Positions 7,046-13,577 of a DNA stretch of 13,577 bases are shown here, piece by piece. The notes beneath the pieces are model-generated. The model saw nothing but the letters and a program-made list of their open reading frames with translations. It was not told the origin of the DNA and ran no database searches. The position numbers and the translations under genes are program-made. The first letter of the stretch is position 1; each line of letters begins with the position of its first letter. Origin of the DNA: Actinomycetes bacterium (lineage in GTDB: Bacteria > Actinomycetota > Acidimicrobiia > Acidimicrobiales > Microtrichaceae); the NCBI GenBank assembly GCA_023450775.1, contig JAEXGP010000371.1:1-13577 (forward strand), read 5' to 3'.

Positions 7046-7690
7046 GTGACCCTGAACGCAGACCTCACCCGCCCGCCCGCCGGTGTGTCCGTGCCGAGCT
7101 GCCCGATCTGCTCGGCCGCCCTGCACCTGGGTGGCACGTCGAGCGCCGACGGGACGGACTCGTTCCACTGCTGGACGTGTCCCAACGGCCACGGCCTGGC
7201 CATGACCCTCTCCGAGAGCTACGAACGGCTCCAGGAGGACGAGATCGACCACATCTGGCAGCAGGCCAGGACCGCCCCGCCCGGCCCGCTCACCAGCCCG
7301 TTCCACGACGGCCAGATGGTCCGGGTGACCGTCCGGGCCGACGGCGACGAGACGCCCGACGGCGCGGACGGCGACGGCGACGGCGCCGGCGCCGGCGCCG
7401 GCGCCGGCGCCGCGACGATCGTGGTCGACGTCGACGTGGACAACCAGTTCATCTGGCTCGATGCCGGTGAGCTCCAGGAGTTCCCCGCCGACCTCCCCGA
7501 TCCCGAGCCGTCGCCCGAGGTGCTGGCGCGGGAGCAGGAGATCGTGGACCGCTTCGGCGTCGCCTACACCGATGCGGTCGAGGGACGGGAGGACCAGGAG
7601 CTCGCCGAGCGTCTGTACCGCCGCGTCGCCCGCCACCCGGGCGCGCTCGAGGCGCTCGACCGGGTGGGCCGCGGGATCACCGCATACTGA
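7046..7690 (+). CDS. Acidic zinc-ribbon protein with a degenerate TFIIB-type zinc module
   Basis: The 214-residue product starts with a zinc-ribbon-like module: C19-P-I-C22, then C42-W-T-C45-P-N-G-H49. A second module follows the layout of the zf-TFIIB family (CPxC ... CxxC ... WLDAGEL): SPFHDGQM at 84-91 and VDNQFIWLDAGELQEF at 131-146. There, the expected cysteine pairs are replaced by S84/H87 and by non-metal residues. Between its halves lies a run of Asp-Gly then Ala-Gly dipeptides (about 108-122). The tail (160-214) is helical and charged. No signal peptide or membrane segment is visible. The partner and role are unknown; such modules are usually assumed to bind protein or nucleic acid. 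The upstream alternative start at 7010 would add 12 residues. Confidence 0.75.
   Translation: MTLNADLTRPPAGVSVPSCPICSAALHLGGTSSADGTDSFHCWTCPNGHGLAMTLSESYERLQEDEIDHIWQQARTAPPGPLTSPFHDGQMVRVTVRADGDETPDGADGDGDGAGAGAGAGAATIVVDVDVDNQFIWLDAGELQEFPADLPDPEPSPEVLAREQEIVDRFGVAYTDAVEGREDQELAERLYRRVARHPGALEALDRVGRGITAY
7382..7411 (+). repeat. Five tandem GGCGCC hexamers within the zinc-ribbon gene
   Basis: Five perfect copies of the palindromic hexamer GGCGCC encode Gly-Ala dipeptides. They are preceded by GACGGC units coding Asp-Gly. Six-base units keep the frame, so copy changes would vary linker length without breaking the gene. Confidence 0.9.
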
Positions 7691-7705
7691 CCGGCGCGGT
7701 CGCCC

Positions 7706-7721
7706 GCCGACGGCTGTCGGC
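7706..7721. terminator. Hairpin between convergent genes
   Basis: GCCGAC (7706-7711), loop GGCT and GTCGGC (7716-7721) form a perfect 6-bp stem in the 34-bp gap between the zinc-ribbon stop and the stop of the convergent metallo-hydrolase gene. Its position suggests bidirectional termination. It has no T-run. Confidence 0.5.
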
Positions 7722-7724
7722 CGC

Positions 7725-8759
<1,035 letters not shown>

Positions 8760-8766
8760 GGCCGCG

Positions 8767-8772
8767 AGGCTA
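8767..8772 (-). promoter_or_regulatory. Candidate -10 box for a leaderless MBL hydrolase transcript
   Basis: TAGCCT on the minus strand is followed by 7 nt (CGCGGCC) and the ATG at 8759. No ribosome binding site lies between. It is the same geometry as before the crotonase and zinc-ribbon genes. Confidence 0.5.
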
Positions 8773-8792
8773 GTGCCGCATCCGGGACCGCT

Positions 8793-8815
8793 CCCGGAGC
8801 CGACGGCTCCGAGGG
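8793..8815 (-). terminator. Hairpin just after the unrecognised helical protein gene
   Basis: CGGAGCC (8795-8801), loop GAC and GGCTCCG (8805-8811) form a 7-bp stem, with further CCC/GGG pairing across one bulged A. It begins next to the stop codon at 8818-8816 on the minus strand. It would separate that gene from the MBL hydrolase gene, whose promoter follows at once. No T-run follows. Confidence 0.5.
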
Positions 8816-10144
8816 TCAGGACTCCTCGGGGTCGGGCCAGGCGCCGAGGGCGTCGAGGATGGTGTCGAGGTGGCCGTCCAGGTGGTCCTCGTCCTCCGCC
8901 GAGTAGACCGACGACGCGAAGGCCTCGAAGCCCTCCGCCACCGAGCCGTCGGCCCGGAACGGCCCCGCCGCGCCGATCATCCACCCGCGGGCCGACGACC
9001 AGTGCGGCGACCGCAGCCGGAAGCGGAACAGGTGCACGGCGCCGTCGTCGGGGTGCTCCCCTGCCGCGAGCGTCTCGAGGTGCTCGAGCTCGTCGGGCCG
9101 GGTGCCGAGCTCGGTGTCGGCCGACAACCAGCGGACGAGCTCCGCCTCGGCGCGGGACCGGCCCGTGCGCCACGACGGCGAGAGCTCCTGCAACCGGTCG
9201 ATCTCGGCGAGCCCGTCGAGCAGCTCGGCGCGTGCCTCGGGGTCGCGGGCGACCAGGTCCAGGCGCTCCGGAGCGACCGCCTGACCGGACGACAGGAGCG
9301 CCGTCGCACCCATGGCGCCGACCCGGGCGTCGGCGGACGACAGCACCCGCCGCAACGCCGGCGAAGCGATCTCGCCCGGCAGCGCGCGGAACAGCGACAC
9401 GAGGGATCGCAGCCGGAACCGGTCGGCCCGGGTGCGGTCCCGCCCCGATCGCTCGTCGTCGGGTCCTTCGTCGACGCCGGCACGCCCCGGGCGCTCGCGT
9501 TCGGCCGTCGCGCGGTCACACGCCTCGACCAGGCCCGCCACCACGGGGGTCAGGCCGTCGGCGACGGCGACGTGCTCTCGCCGGTCCAACCGTCCCTCGG
9601 ACACGAGCTGCTCCAGGAGCTCCGCCGCGTGCCAGGCCCAACCGGGCCGGGAGGCCACGTGGACGAGGGCCGGCACCATCTCGACCGCGGACGGCTCCTG
9701 CAGGGCCGGGGTCAGCAGCCCGCCGGTCGGCAGCGGGAGCAGGTCGGTGGGACCGTCCGGGCCGATCAGGAACGACAGGGACGTCACGCCGTCGGCGTCC
9801 CGACGCAGCGCGAGCAGGTGCAGCAGGACACGACGGACCCGCTCCGCGGACACCAGGTAGGCCGCCTCCACGTCGCGGACCTCGACCGCCCGGGGTGACC
9901 GGCAGAGGAGGCGGGCCAGGCGCAGCGCCGGATCGATCCGTTGGCTGCGCACCCACGGGTAGGCGAGCGTGGCTGCCTTGAGCAGCGCGCCGGCGCCGGC
10001 GGGGTCGGGCAGCCGGTCCCCCCAGCCGTCGATCAGGGCCAGGCCCTCGCGCCGTGCACCCTCGTCGGAACGGCGCAGGAGCGCCCGGACCGAGTCGACA
10101 TCCGAGGCCGTCAGATCGGTCGCCCCGCCTGCATCCGCCGCCAT
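8816..10144 (-). CDS. Unrecognised alpha-helical-repeat-like protein
   Basis: I do not recognise the family of this 442-residue protein. Residues about 10-340 are mostly amphipathic helices rich in Leu, Ala, Arg and Glu, in 30-40 residue blocks (for example SDVDSVRALLRRSDEGARRE near the start), which recalls HEAT/ARM-type scaffolds. A charged, probably disordered stretch (about 214-240, RERPGRAGVDEGPDDERSGR) splits the array. The last 72 residues look like a separate small domain: HLFRFRLRSPHWSSARGWMI from 371, then GAAGPF and an acidic tail ending DPEES. No catalytic motif, signal peptide or membrane segment is visible, so it is probably cytoplasmic. The ATG at 10144 is the only good start; no strong ribosome site or TAnnnT box precedes it. 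A protein-interaction role is only a guess. Confidence 0.75.
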   Translation of the reverse strand: MAADAGGATDLTASDVDSVRALLRRSDEGARREGLALIDGWGDRLPDPAGAGALLKAATLAYPWVRSQRIDPALRLARLLCRSPRAVEVRDVEAAYLVSAERVRRVLLHLLALRRDADGVTSLSFLIGPDGPTDLLPLPTGGLLTPALQEPSAVEMVPALVHVASRPGWAWHAAELLEQLVSEGRLDRREHVAVADGLTPVVAGLVEACDRATAERERPGRAGVDEGPDDERSGRDRTRADRFRLRSLVSLFRALPGEIASPALRRVLSSADARVGAMGATALLSSGQAVAPERLDLVARDPEARAELLDGLAEIDRLQELSPSWRTGRSRAEAELVRWLSADTELGTRPDELEHLETLAAGEHPDDGAVHLFRFRLRSPHWSSARGWMIGAAGPFRADGSVAEGFEAFASSVYSAEDEDHLDGHLDTILDALGAWPDPEES

Positions 10145-10191
10145 GGACCAAGGGTGCCGGACGGTCGGAGCCCCGGCAATCCACAGGTCTA

Positions 10192-10214
10192 CCCAGGGAC
10201 CTGTTCCCGCTGGG
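10192..10214 (-). terminator. Hairpin downstream of the secreted Ig-like gene
   Basis: CCCAG-GGA (10192-10199) and TCC-CG-CTGGG (10205-10214) pair around a CCTGT loop, with two bases bulged. It lies about 46 bp past the stop of the secreted-protein gene and before the next minus-strand gene starts at 10144. No T-run follows. The rest of 10145-10259 shows nothing else I can identify. Confidence 0.35.
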
Positions 10215-10259
10215 CAATCCTTCCCGACCGGGCCCCTTGACCCCCGCTCCTCCCATGTG

Positions 10260-11393
10260 TCACTTCACGATCGTGATCGTGGCCGTCGTGGTCGTCACGT
10301 TGCCGGCCCAGTCCGACGCGACGACCGTGAAGCGGTGCGTTCCGACGGGCAACGCCGAGGCCGGCGAGCCCCAGGCCGGGCAGTCCGAGCGGACCCAGGC
10401 GATGCCGGAGCGGTCGTCGACCATGTCGCAGCCGAGCGCGAGCGGCTGACCCTTCTTGAACGTCCGACCGTCGCCGGTGATCGCCGGCCGGGGTGGTGTG
10501 GCGTCGACCAGCGCGGGACCGACGGGCAGCCACGTCACGTTGCCGTCCCGGTCGGTGGCGCTCACCCACATGGCCTGGGCCTCGCCGAGCACGACCGGCG
10601 CGGGGCACGACGCCACGCCGGAGCCGGCATCGAGGCAGCTGAACGACACGGTGATCGCAGTCCGCGACCAGCGGCCCACCACCGACGGCGTGGCGGTGAT
10701 CGTCGGGCCCGCTGCGTCGTGGAGGATCGACAGGACCGGCGGCTGCGGGGAGCGGTTCTGCCAGAACGGCGTCGACGCATCGGGGGCGCGCCCCACGCCG
10801 ACCCGCTTGCCGTTGCACTCGAGCGTCGCTGCTTTCGCCACTGCCGGCAGACCGAACGCGTCGGCCACGTACACCTTCGCCAGGGTGGTCGACCGGAGCT
10901 CGACCCGCTTGACCGTGCCGACGTTGTCGGTCACCGCCACAACGCAGCCGGCGGCGTTGGGCAGGTCCCGCACGATCACGCCGAGCGTGTTGATCGACTG
11001 GAGCTGGATGTCGCGCACCTGTGTCGAGCCGGCGGCGAACGGCACGGTCTCGGCGGTCCAGGGCGACGACGCCTGCGGGTACCAGGTCGTCACCGTCGTG
11101 GCGGTCCCGCAGGCGTAGACCCTGCCCGGGACCCCGGCGGGGACGGTGAGCGTGTACTCGCCGTTCGCGTCGGTCGTCACCGACAGCAGCGCGGATCCGT
11201 CCTGGGCGTCCCAGACCGCGCAGGTCCCTCCGACCGGCATGCCGGCCCGGGTGACGCGTCCCGTGAGGGTCGCCGTCGCGTCATCCGCGCCGGCCGACGC
11301 CAGCGGCGACGCCGCCCATCCGAGCGCGATCACCACGACCACCGCGAGCCGAGCCCATCGGGCGCGCCCCACGCGGACCACTTCCTCAGCCAT
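10260..11393 (-). CDS. Secreted protein with SpaA/CarboxypepD-like and Ig-like domains
   Basis: The 377-residue product starts with a signal peptide: basic RVGRARWAR, hydrophobic LAVVVVIALGWAASPLA, and a likely cut after ASA near residue 35. Next comes a beta-sandwich of the carboxypeptidase-regulatory / SpaA type (about 38-115; TLTGRVTRAGMPVGGTCAVW, then TDANGEYTLTVPAG). After a second beta-rich region with cysteines (about 115-225) come two Ig-like domains of the kind seen in bacterial surface proteins: PTITATPSVVGRWSRTAITV with SCLDAGSGVASCPAPV (about 230-300), and a final copy ending ASDWAGNVTTTTATITIVK. Cysteines occur in pairs fit for disulfides outside the cell. There is no sortase motif or C-terminal anchor, so it is probably released or held by partners. 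The ATG at 11393 is chosen for GGAGG 5 nt upstream; an in-frame ATG at 11405 is the alternative. It is divergent from the cyclase gene. Confidence 0.85.
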   Translation of the reverse strand: MAEEVVRVGRARWARLAVVVVIALGWAASPLASAGADDATATLTGRVTRAGMPVGGTCAVWDAQDGSALLSVTTDANGEYTLTVPAGVPGRVYACGTATTVTTWYPQASSPWTAETVPFAAGSTQVRDIQLQSINTLGVIVRDLPNAAGCVVAVTDNVGTVKRVELRSTTLAKVYVADAFGLPAVAKAATLECNGKRVGVGRAPDASTPFWQNRSPQPPVLSILHDAAGPTITATPSVVGRWSRTAITVSFSCLDAGSGVASCPAPVVLGEAQAMWVSATDRDGNVTWLPVGPALVDATPPRPAITGDGRTFKKGQPLALGCDMVDDRSGIAWVRSDCPAWGSPASALPVGTHRFTVVASDWAGNVTTTTATITIVK

Positions 11394-11398
11394 TCCCG

Positions 11399-11403
11399 CC
11401 TCC
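11399..11403 (-). promoter_or_regulatory. Ribosome binding site deciding the start of the secreted protein
   Basis: GGAGG on the minus strand lies 5 nt before the ATG at 11393. It sits inside the codons that would follow the upstream ATG at 11405, which favours the shorter start. Confidence 0.55.
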
Positions 11404-11484
11404 ATGTCCCCCCGGCCGGCACGACCGCGTCGCCCGTCCGTTCGCCGGGTCGAATGGAACCATCGGCGACCGCTCGAGGTCGAG

Positions 11485-11507
11485 CGCCTGGGGGAATCAC
11501 CCAGGCG
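11485..11507. promoter_or_regulatory. Inverted repeat in the divergent promoter region
   Basis: CGCCTGGG (11485-11492) and CCCAGGCG (11500-11507) are perfect 8-bp arms around GGAATCA. The site lies about 90 bp upstream of the secreted-protein start and about 105 bp upstream of the cyclase start, so it could bind a regulator of either. Just after it is a 10-bp GC palindrome (CCGGGCCCGG, 11511-11520), which could be chance at this base composition. Confidence 0.4.
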
Positions 11508-11531
11508 TGCCCGGGCCCGGTGGCGAGGCCT

Positions 11532-11575
11532 GCTCCGTCATGCGTACCGATCGGTACCTCCACGCATGACAGAGC
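11532..11575. promoter_or_regulatory. Nested palindrome, operator candidate for the cyclase gene
   Basis: The outer arms GCTCcGTCATGCGT (11532-11545) and ACGCATGACaGAGC (11562-11575) pair at 13 of 14 positions. Inside lies a perfect 14-bp palindrome, GTACCGATCGGTAC (11544-11557), shifted 3 bp from the outer centre. It ends 24 bp before the cyclase -10 box. Short perfect palindromes of this kind are typical of TetR-type operators, but no regulator gene is in view. The ATG at 11566 lies in the right arm, which argues against its use as the cyclase start. Confidence 0.55.
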
Positions 11576-11599
11576 CGGGGGCCGGAACGACGAGCGCCG

Positions 11600-11605
11600 T
11601 ACACT
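11600..11605 (+). promoter_or_regulatory. Candidate -10 box for the cyclase gene
   Basis: TACACT fits the actinobacterial -10 well and ends 8 nt before GTG at 11614. A transcript starting there would be leaderless. It lies downstream of the alternative ATG at 11566, so it supports the shorter protein. Confidence 0.5.
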
Positions 11606-11613
11606 CCCGCGGC

Positions 11614-13149
11614 GTGGAGCAGGCCGCGCTGAACGTCCCCGGACCGGTGCAGGCCCGCGCCACGATCCGCGGCGTCGTGCTGCTCCAGCTGCTGGCCAAC
11701 GGGCTCGGTCTGGTCGCCGTGGTGGCCTACTTCCAGTTCCTGTTCCCCGGCTCGGTCGAGGGCGAGCTGGAGTCGCGGACGATCAACCTGATCGCGTTCG
11801 GGATCTACATCGGCGTCATGGTGCTGGTCGCCTTCCCCGTCAACGCGCTGCTGCTGCGCCACGCCGTCTCGTGGGTGCGGCTCGGCAACCCGCCCACGGA
11901 GCGACAGCGGCGGTTCCTGTTCAGCCTGCCGACGTTCGAGACGCTGTCCGCGCTGGTGTCGTGGTTCGGAGCCGCGGTCCTGTTCGGGGCGATCAACCAG
12001 GACGTGCAGCGGATCTCGTTCGGCCTGGCGCTCGCCGGCGTCATCACGTGCACGCTCCTGTACCTGCTGCTCGAGGGCCACTTCCGCCCGCTCTACGCCC
12101 TGGCGCTGGCCGACGCCGAGCTCCCGGCGGACCGCCGGGACGTCCTGCCCCGCCTGATGCTCGCCTGGCTGATGGGGAGCGCCGTGCCGCTGATCGCCAT
12201 CGGACTGAACCCGCTGATCGCGCCGGTGCCGCTCGACGGCGACCGGCTGGCGTGGATCGCCGTCGTCGGCGCGCTCGCCGGCGGCCTGGTGATGGCGATC
12301 GCGTCCATCTCCGTGTCCCGACCGCTGAACCGGGTGCGCGACGCCCTGCGTCGGATCGAGCAGGGCGACCTCGACGTGCACGTGCCGGTCGACGACCTGG
12401 GCGAGCTCGGCCGTCTCGCCGAGGGCGTGAACGACCTCGTCGCCGGCATCCGGGAGCGCGAGGCGCTGCGGGACCTGTTCGGCCGCCAGGTCGGTCAGGC
12501 GGACCTGGCGGACCTGGCGCTGTCGTACGACGAGCCGACACGCACCGGCGACCGGCGCGAGGTCACCGTGCTCTTCGTCGACCTTCGCGGCTACACCCGG
12601 TTCTCCGAGCGCCACAGCCCCGAGGACGTGGTCGGCATGCTCAACCGCTTCTTCTCGATCGTCGTCGCCGTGGTCGACCGCGAAGGCGGCTGGATCAACA
12701 AGTTCGAGGGCGACGCGGCGCTCTGCCTGTTCGGCGCCCCGCAGGACGAGCCGGACCATGCGGCCAGGGCGCTGCGGGCGGCGGCGTCCATCCCGCGGGA
12801 GCTCGAGCGCTCCGACGGGCTGCTCCGGGCCGGCATCGGCGTGGCGACCGGCGAGGTCATCGCCGGGTTCGTCGGCACGCCCGAGCGGTTCGAGTACACG
12901 GTGATCGGCGACGTGGTGAACGTGGCGTCGAGGCTGTGCGACCTGGCCAAGGACGAAGGCGCCGGCGTGCTCGCGACCCGCGCCACCGTCGACGCCGCGG
13001 GCCGACCAGAGGAGTGGCAGCCGGCCGGCCGGATCGCCGTGCGTGGTCGCCGGGAGAAGGCCGAGGTCTACTCGCTGGAACCCGATCGCGGGCCCTGGTG
13101 GTCCAGGGTCACGCCCCGCTCGACCAGAGCGAGCCGCAGCGCGCCGTAG
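11614..13149 (+). CDS. Membrane class III adenylate/guanylate cyclase with HAMP domain
   Basis: From the GTG at 11614 the product has 511 residues. About six membrane helices come first (near 18-44, 58-82, 108-127, 135-155, 180-204, 212-234), then a HAMP linker (about 236-285, RPLNRVRDALRRIEQGDLDV onward), then the catalytic domain. Key residues are present: metal-binding D323 in FVDLRGYTRF and D367 in KFEGDAAL, the purine-selecting K363, T429 in FEYTVIGD at the partner position, and N436 and R440 in VNVASRL. Lys with Thr at these positions fits adenylate cyclases of the mycobacterial Rv1318c/Rv3645 type, which share this build. It should make cAMP at the inner membrane face. The fold appears to end at KAEVYSLEP (near 490); the last 21 residues are basic and overlap the convergent gene. 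An ATG at 11566 would add 16 residues but lies within the palindrome. Confidence 0.92.
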   Translation: MEQAALNVPGPVQARATIRGVVLLQLLANGLGLVAVVAYFQFLFPGSVEGELESRTINLIAFGIYIGVMVLVAFPVNALLLRHAVSWVRLGNPPTERQRRFLFSLPTFETLSALVSWFGAAVLFGAINQDVQRISFGLALAGVITCTLLYLLLEGHFRPLYALALADAELPADRRDVLPRLMLAWLMGSAVPLIAIGLNPLIAPVPLDGDRLAWIAVVGALAGGLVMAIASISVSRPLNRVRDALRRIEQGDLDVHVPVDDLGELGRLAEGVNDLVAGIREREALRDLFGRQVGQADLADLALSYDEPTRTGDRREVTVLFVDLRGYTRFSERHSPEDVVGMLNRFFSIVVAVVDREGGWINKFEGDAALCLFGAPQDEPDHAARALRAAASIPRELERSDGLLRAGIGVATGEVIAGFVGTPERFEYTVIGDVVNVASRLCDLAKDEGAGVLATRATVDAAGRPEEWQPAGRIAVRGRREKAEVYSLEPDRGPWWSRVTPRSTRASRSAP

Positions 13150-13577
13150 GCGTGCACGCCCAGGTGCCGGCGCCACAGCCGGCACAGGGCGTCGACGAAG
13201 CGGGGCCCGTGTCCCGGCTCCGACGACCAGCGGCCCGGCCGCAGGTACGACCCCGCCGCCACGTGCGCCAGCTCGTGCACGACGGTCACGGCGTCCCACG
13301 AGCCGTCGCGGATCCAGATGACGGCGTCCCACCCGTCGTCGGTCACGTGGGCGGCCGAGTAGGTGGCACCGCGCGAGCGTCGTTGCAGCTCCGCCGACAC
13401 CGGTGCCTCTGGGAACTGCTCCTCCCACCACGCCTCCGCCATGGCGAGCTGCACGAAGGCCTCGAGGTCGGCGAAGGTGCGGAAGCGACGGCCGCCGTCG
13501 GGCAGCGCGGCCTCTTCGGCCGCGTAGACGGCGAGGCGGTCGGGATCGGCGGCGGCTGACCGGGAGCCGGGTGGCTC
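13068..13577 (-). CDS. Small zinc metallopeptidase-like protein with HELAH motif (TIGR04338-like), 5' end beyond window
   Basis: The reading frame is open from the stop at 13070-13068 to the right edge, and its start lies outside. The visible 169 residues include DPDRLAVYAAEEAA near the edge, RFRTFADLEAFVQLAMAEAW, DAVIWIRDGSWDAVTVVHEL continuing into AHVAAG, and GHGPRFVDALCRLWRRHLG. HELAH supplies two zinc ligands and the catalytic glutamate; the histidine in GHGPRF is a likely third ligand. The build matches my memory of the actinobacterial putative metallohydrolase family TIGR04338; the substrate is unknown. An internal GTG at 13454 is not the start, because clear coding sequence continues upstream of it. 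The last 82 bases overlap the 3' end of the cyclase gene on the other strand. Confidence 0.8.
   Translation of the reverse strand, partial: EPPGSRSAAADPDRLAVYAAEEAALPDGGRRFRTFADLEAFVQLAMAEAWWEEQFPEAPVSAELQRRSRGATYSAAHVTDDGWDAVIWIRDGSWDAVTVVHELAHVAAGSYLRPGRWSSEPGHGPRFVDALCRLWRRHLGVHAYGALRLALVERGVTLDHQGPRSGSSE

Noticed and set aside
7382..7411. Contingency locus (phase variation by repeat slippage)
   Set aside because: The repeat unit is 6 bp, so copy change keeps the reading frame and would not switch the gene off.
11146..11613. N-terminal extension of the cyclase into the divergent gene
   Set aside because: It would overlap the signal peptide region of the secreted protein and the inverted repeats, and its translation lacks membrane segments. 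The promoter-like TACACT box lies downstream of it.
9969..13559. Very long + strand open frame (over 1100 codons) across several genes
   Set aside because: It runs antisense to two minus-strand genes with clear protein features and out of frame with the cyclase. Its translation is Arg/Gly/Pro/Ala-rich, as expected of a shadow frame in GC-rich DNA.

Overview
The window is very GC-rich DNA with tightly packed genes and strong G/C preference at third codon positions. Several starts appear leaderless: a TAnnnT hexamer sits 7-8 nt before the start codon with no Shine-Dalgarno sequence. This style, plus a HAMP-type class III cyclase of the kind known from mycobacteria and a small HELAH metallopeptidase resembling the actinobacterial TIGR04338 family, points to Actinomycetota. 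An Acidimicrobiia-like lineage is my guess, not something the sequence proves. I see no tRNA, rRNA, CRISPR array, phage gene or insertion sequence.

Layout, left to right: (1) a left edge with a possible divergent N-terminal fragment; (2) a large + strand gene (160-2853) that appears to join an alpha-helical toroid/beta-sandwich module resembling DUF2264 to a C-terminal glycosyltransferase; (3) a 46-bp imperfect palindrome between convergent genes; (4) a minus-strand run of D-2-hydroxyacid dehydrogenase, SDS-type alkylsulfatase and crotonase, with a near-identical pair of palindromic 58-bp repeats (70-bp period) between the first two; (5) a divergent + strand gene for an acidic zinc-ribbon protein whose second, TFIIB-type zinc module has lost its cysteines; (6) minus-strand genes for a metallo-beta-lactamase-fold hydrolase with an HxNxDH metal motif and for an unrecognised helical-repeat-like protein; (7) a minus-strand secreted Ig-like protein divergent from a six-TM HAMP adenylate/guanylate cyclase, with a nested palindrome and a second inverted repeat between them; (8) a convergent metallopeptidase gene that overlaps the cyclase 3' end by 82 bp and runs off the right edge.

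Functionally, the alkylsulfatase (alkyl sulfate to fatty alcohol plus sulfate) and the adjacent upstream crotonase could act in one lipid or surfactant breakdown route; this is inferred from adjacency only. The cyclase is a membrane signalling enzyme, and its promoter region holds the best regulatory candidate in the window. The remaining genes look like ordinary chromosomal housekeeping or accessory genes. I found no complete new multi-gene system. The most unusual items are the toroid-glycosyltransferase fusion, the nested operator-like palindrome, the cysteine-less zinc module and the recurrent leaderless promoter pattern.
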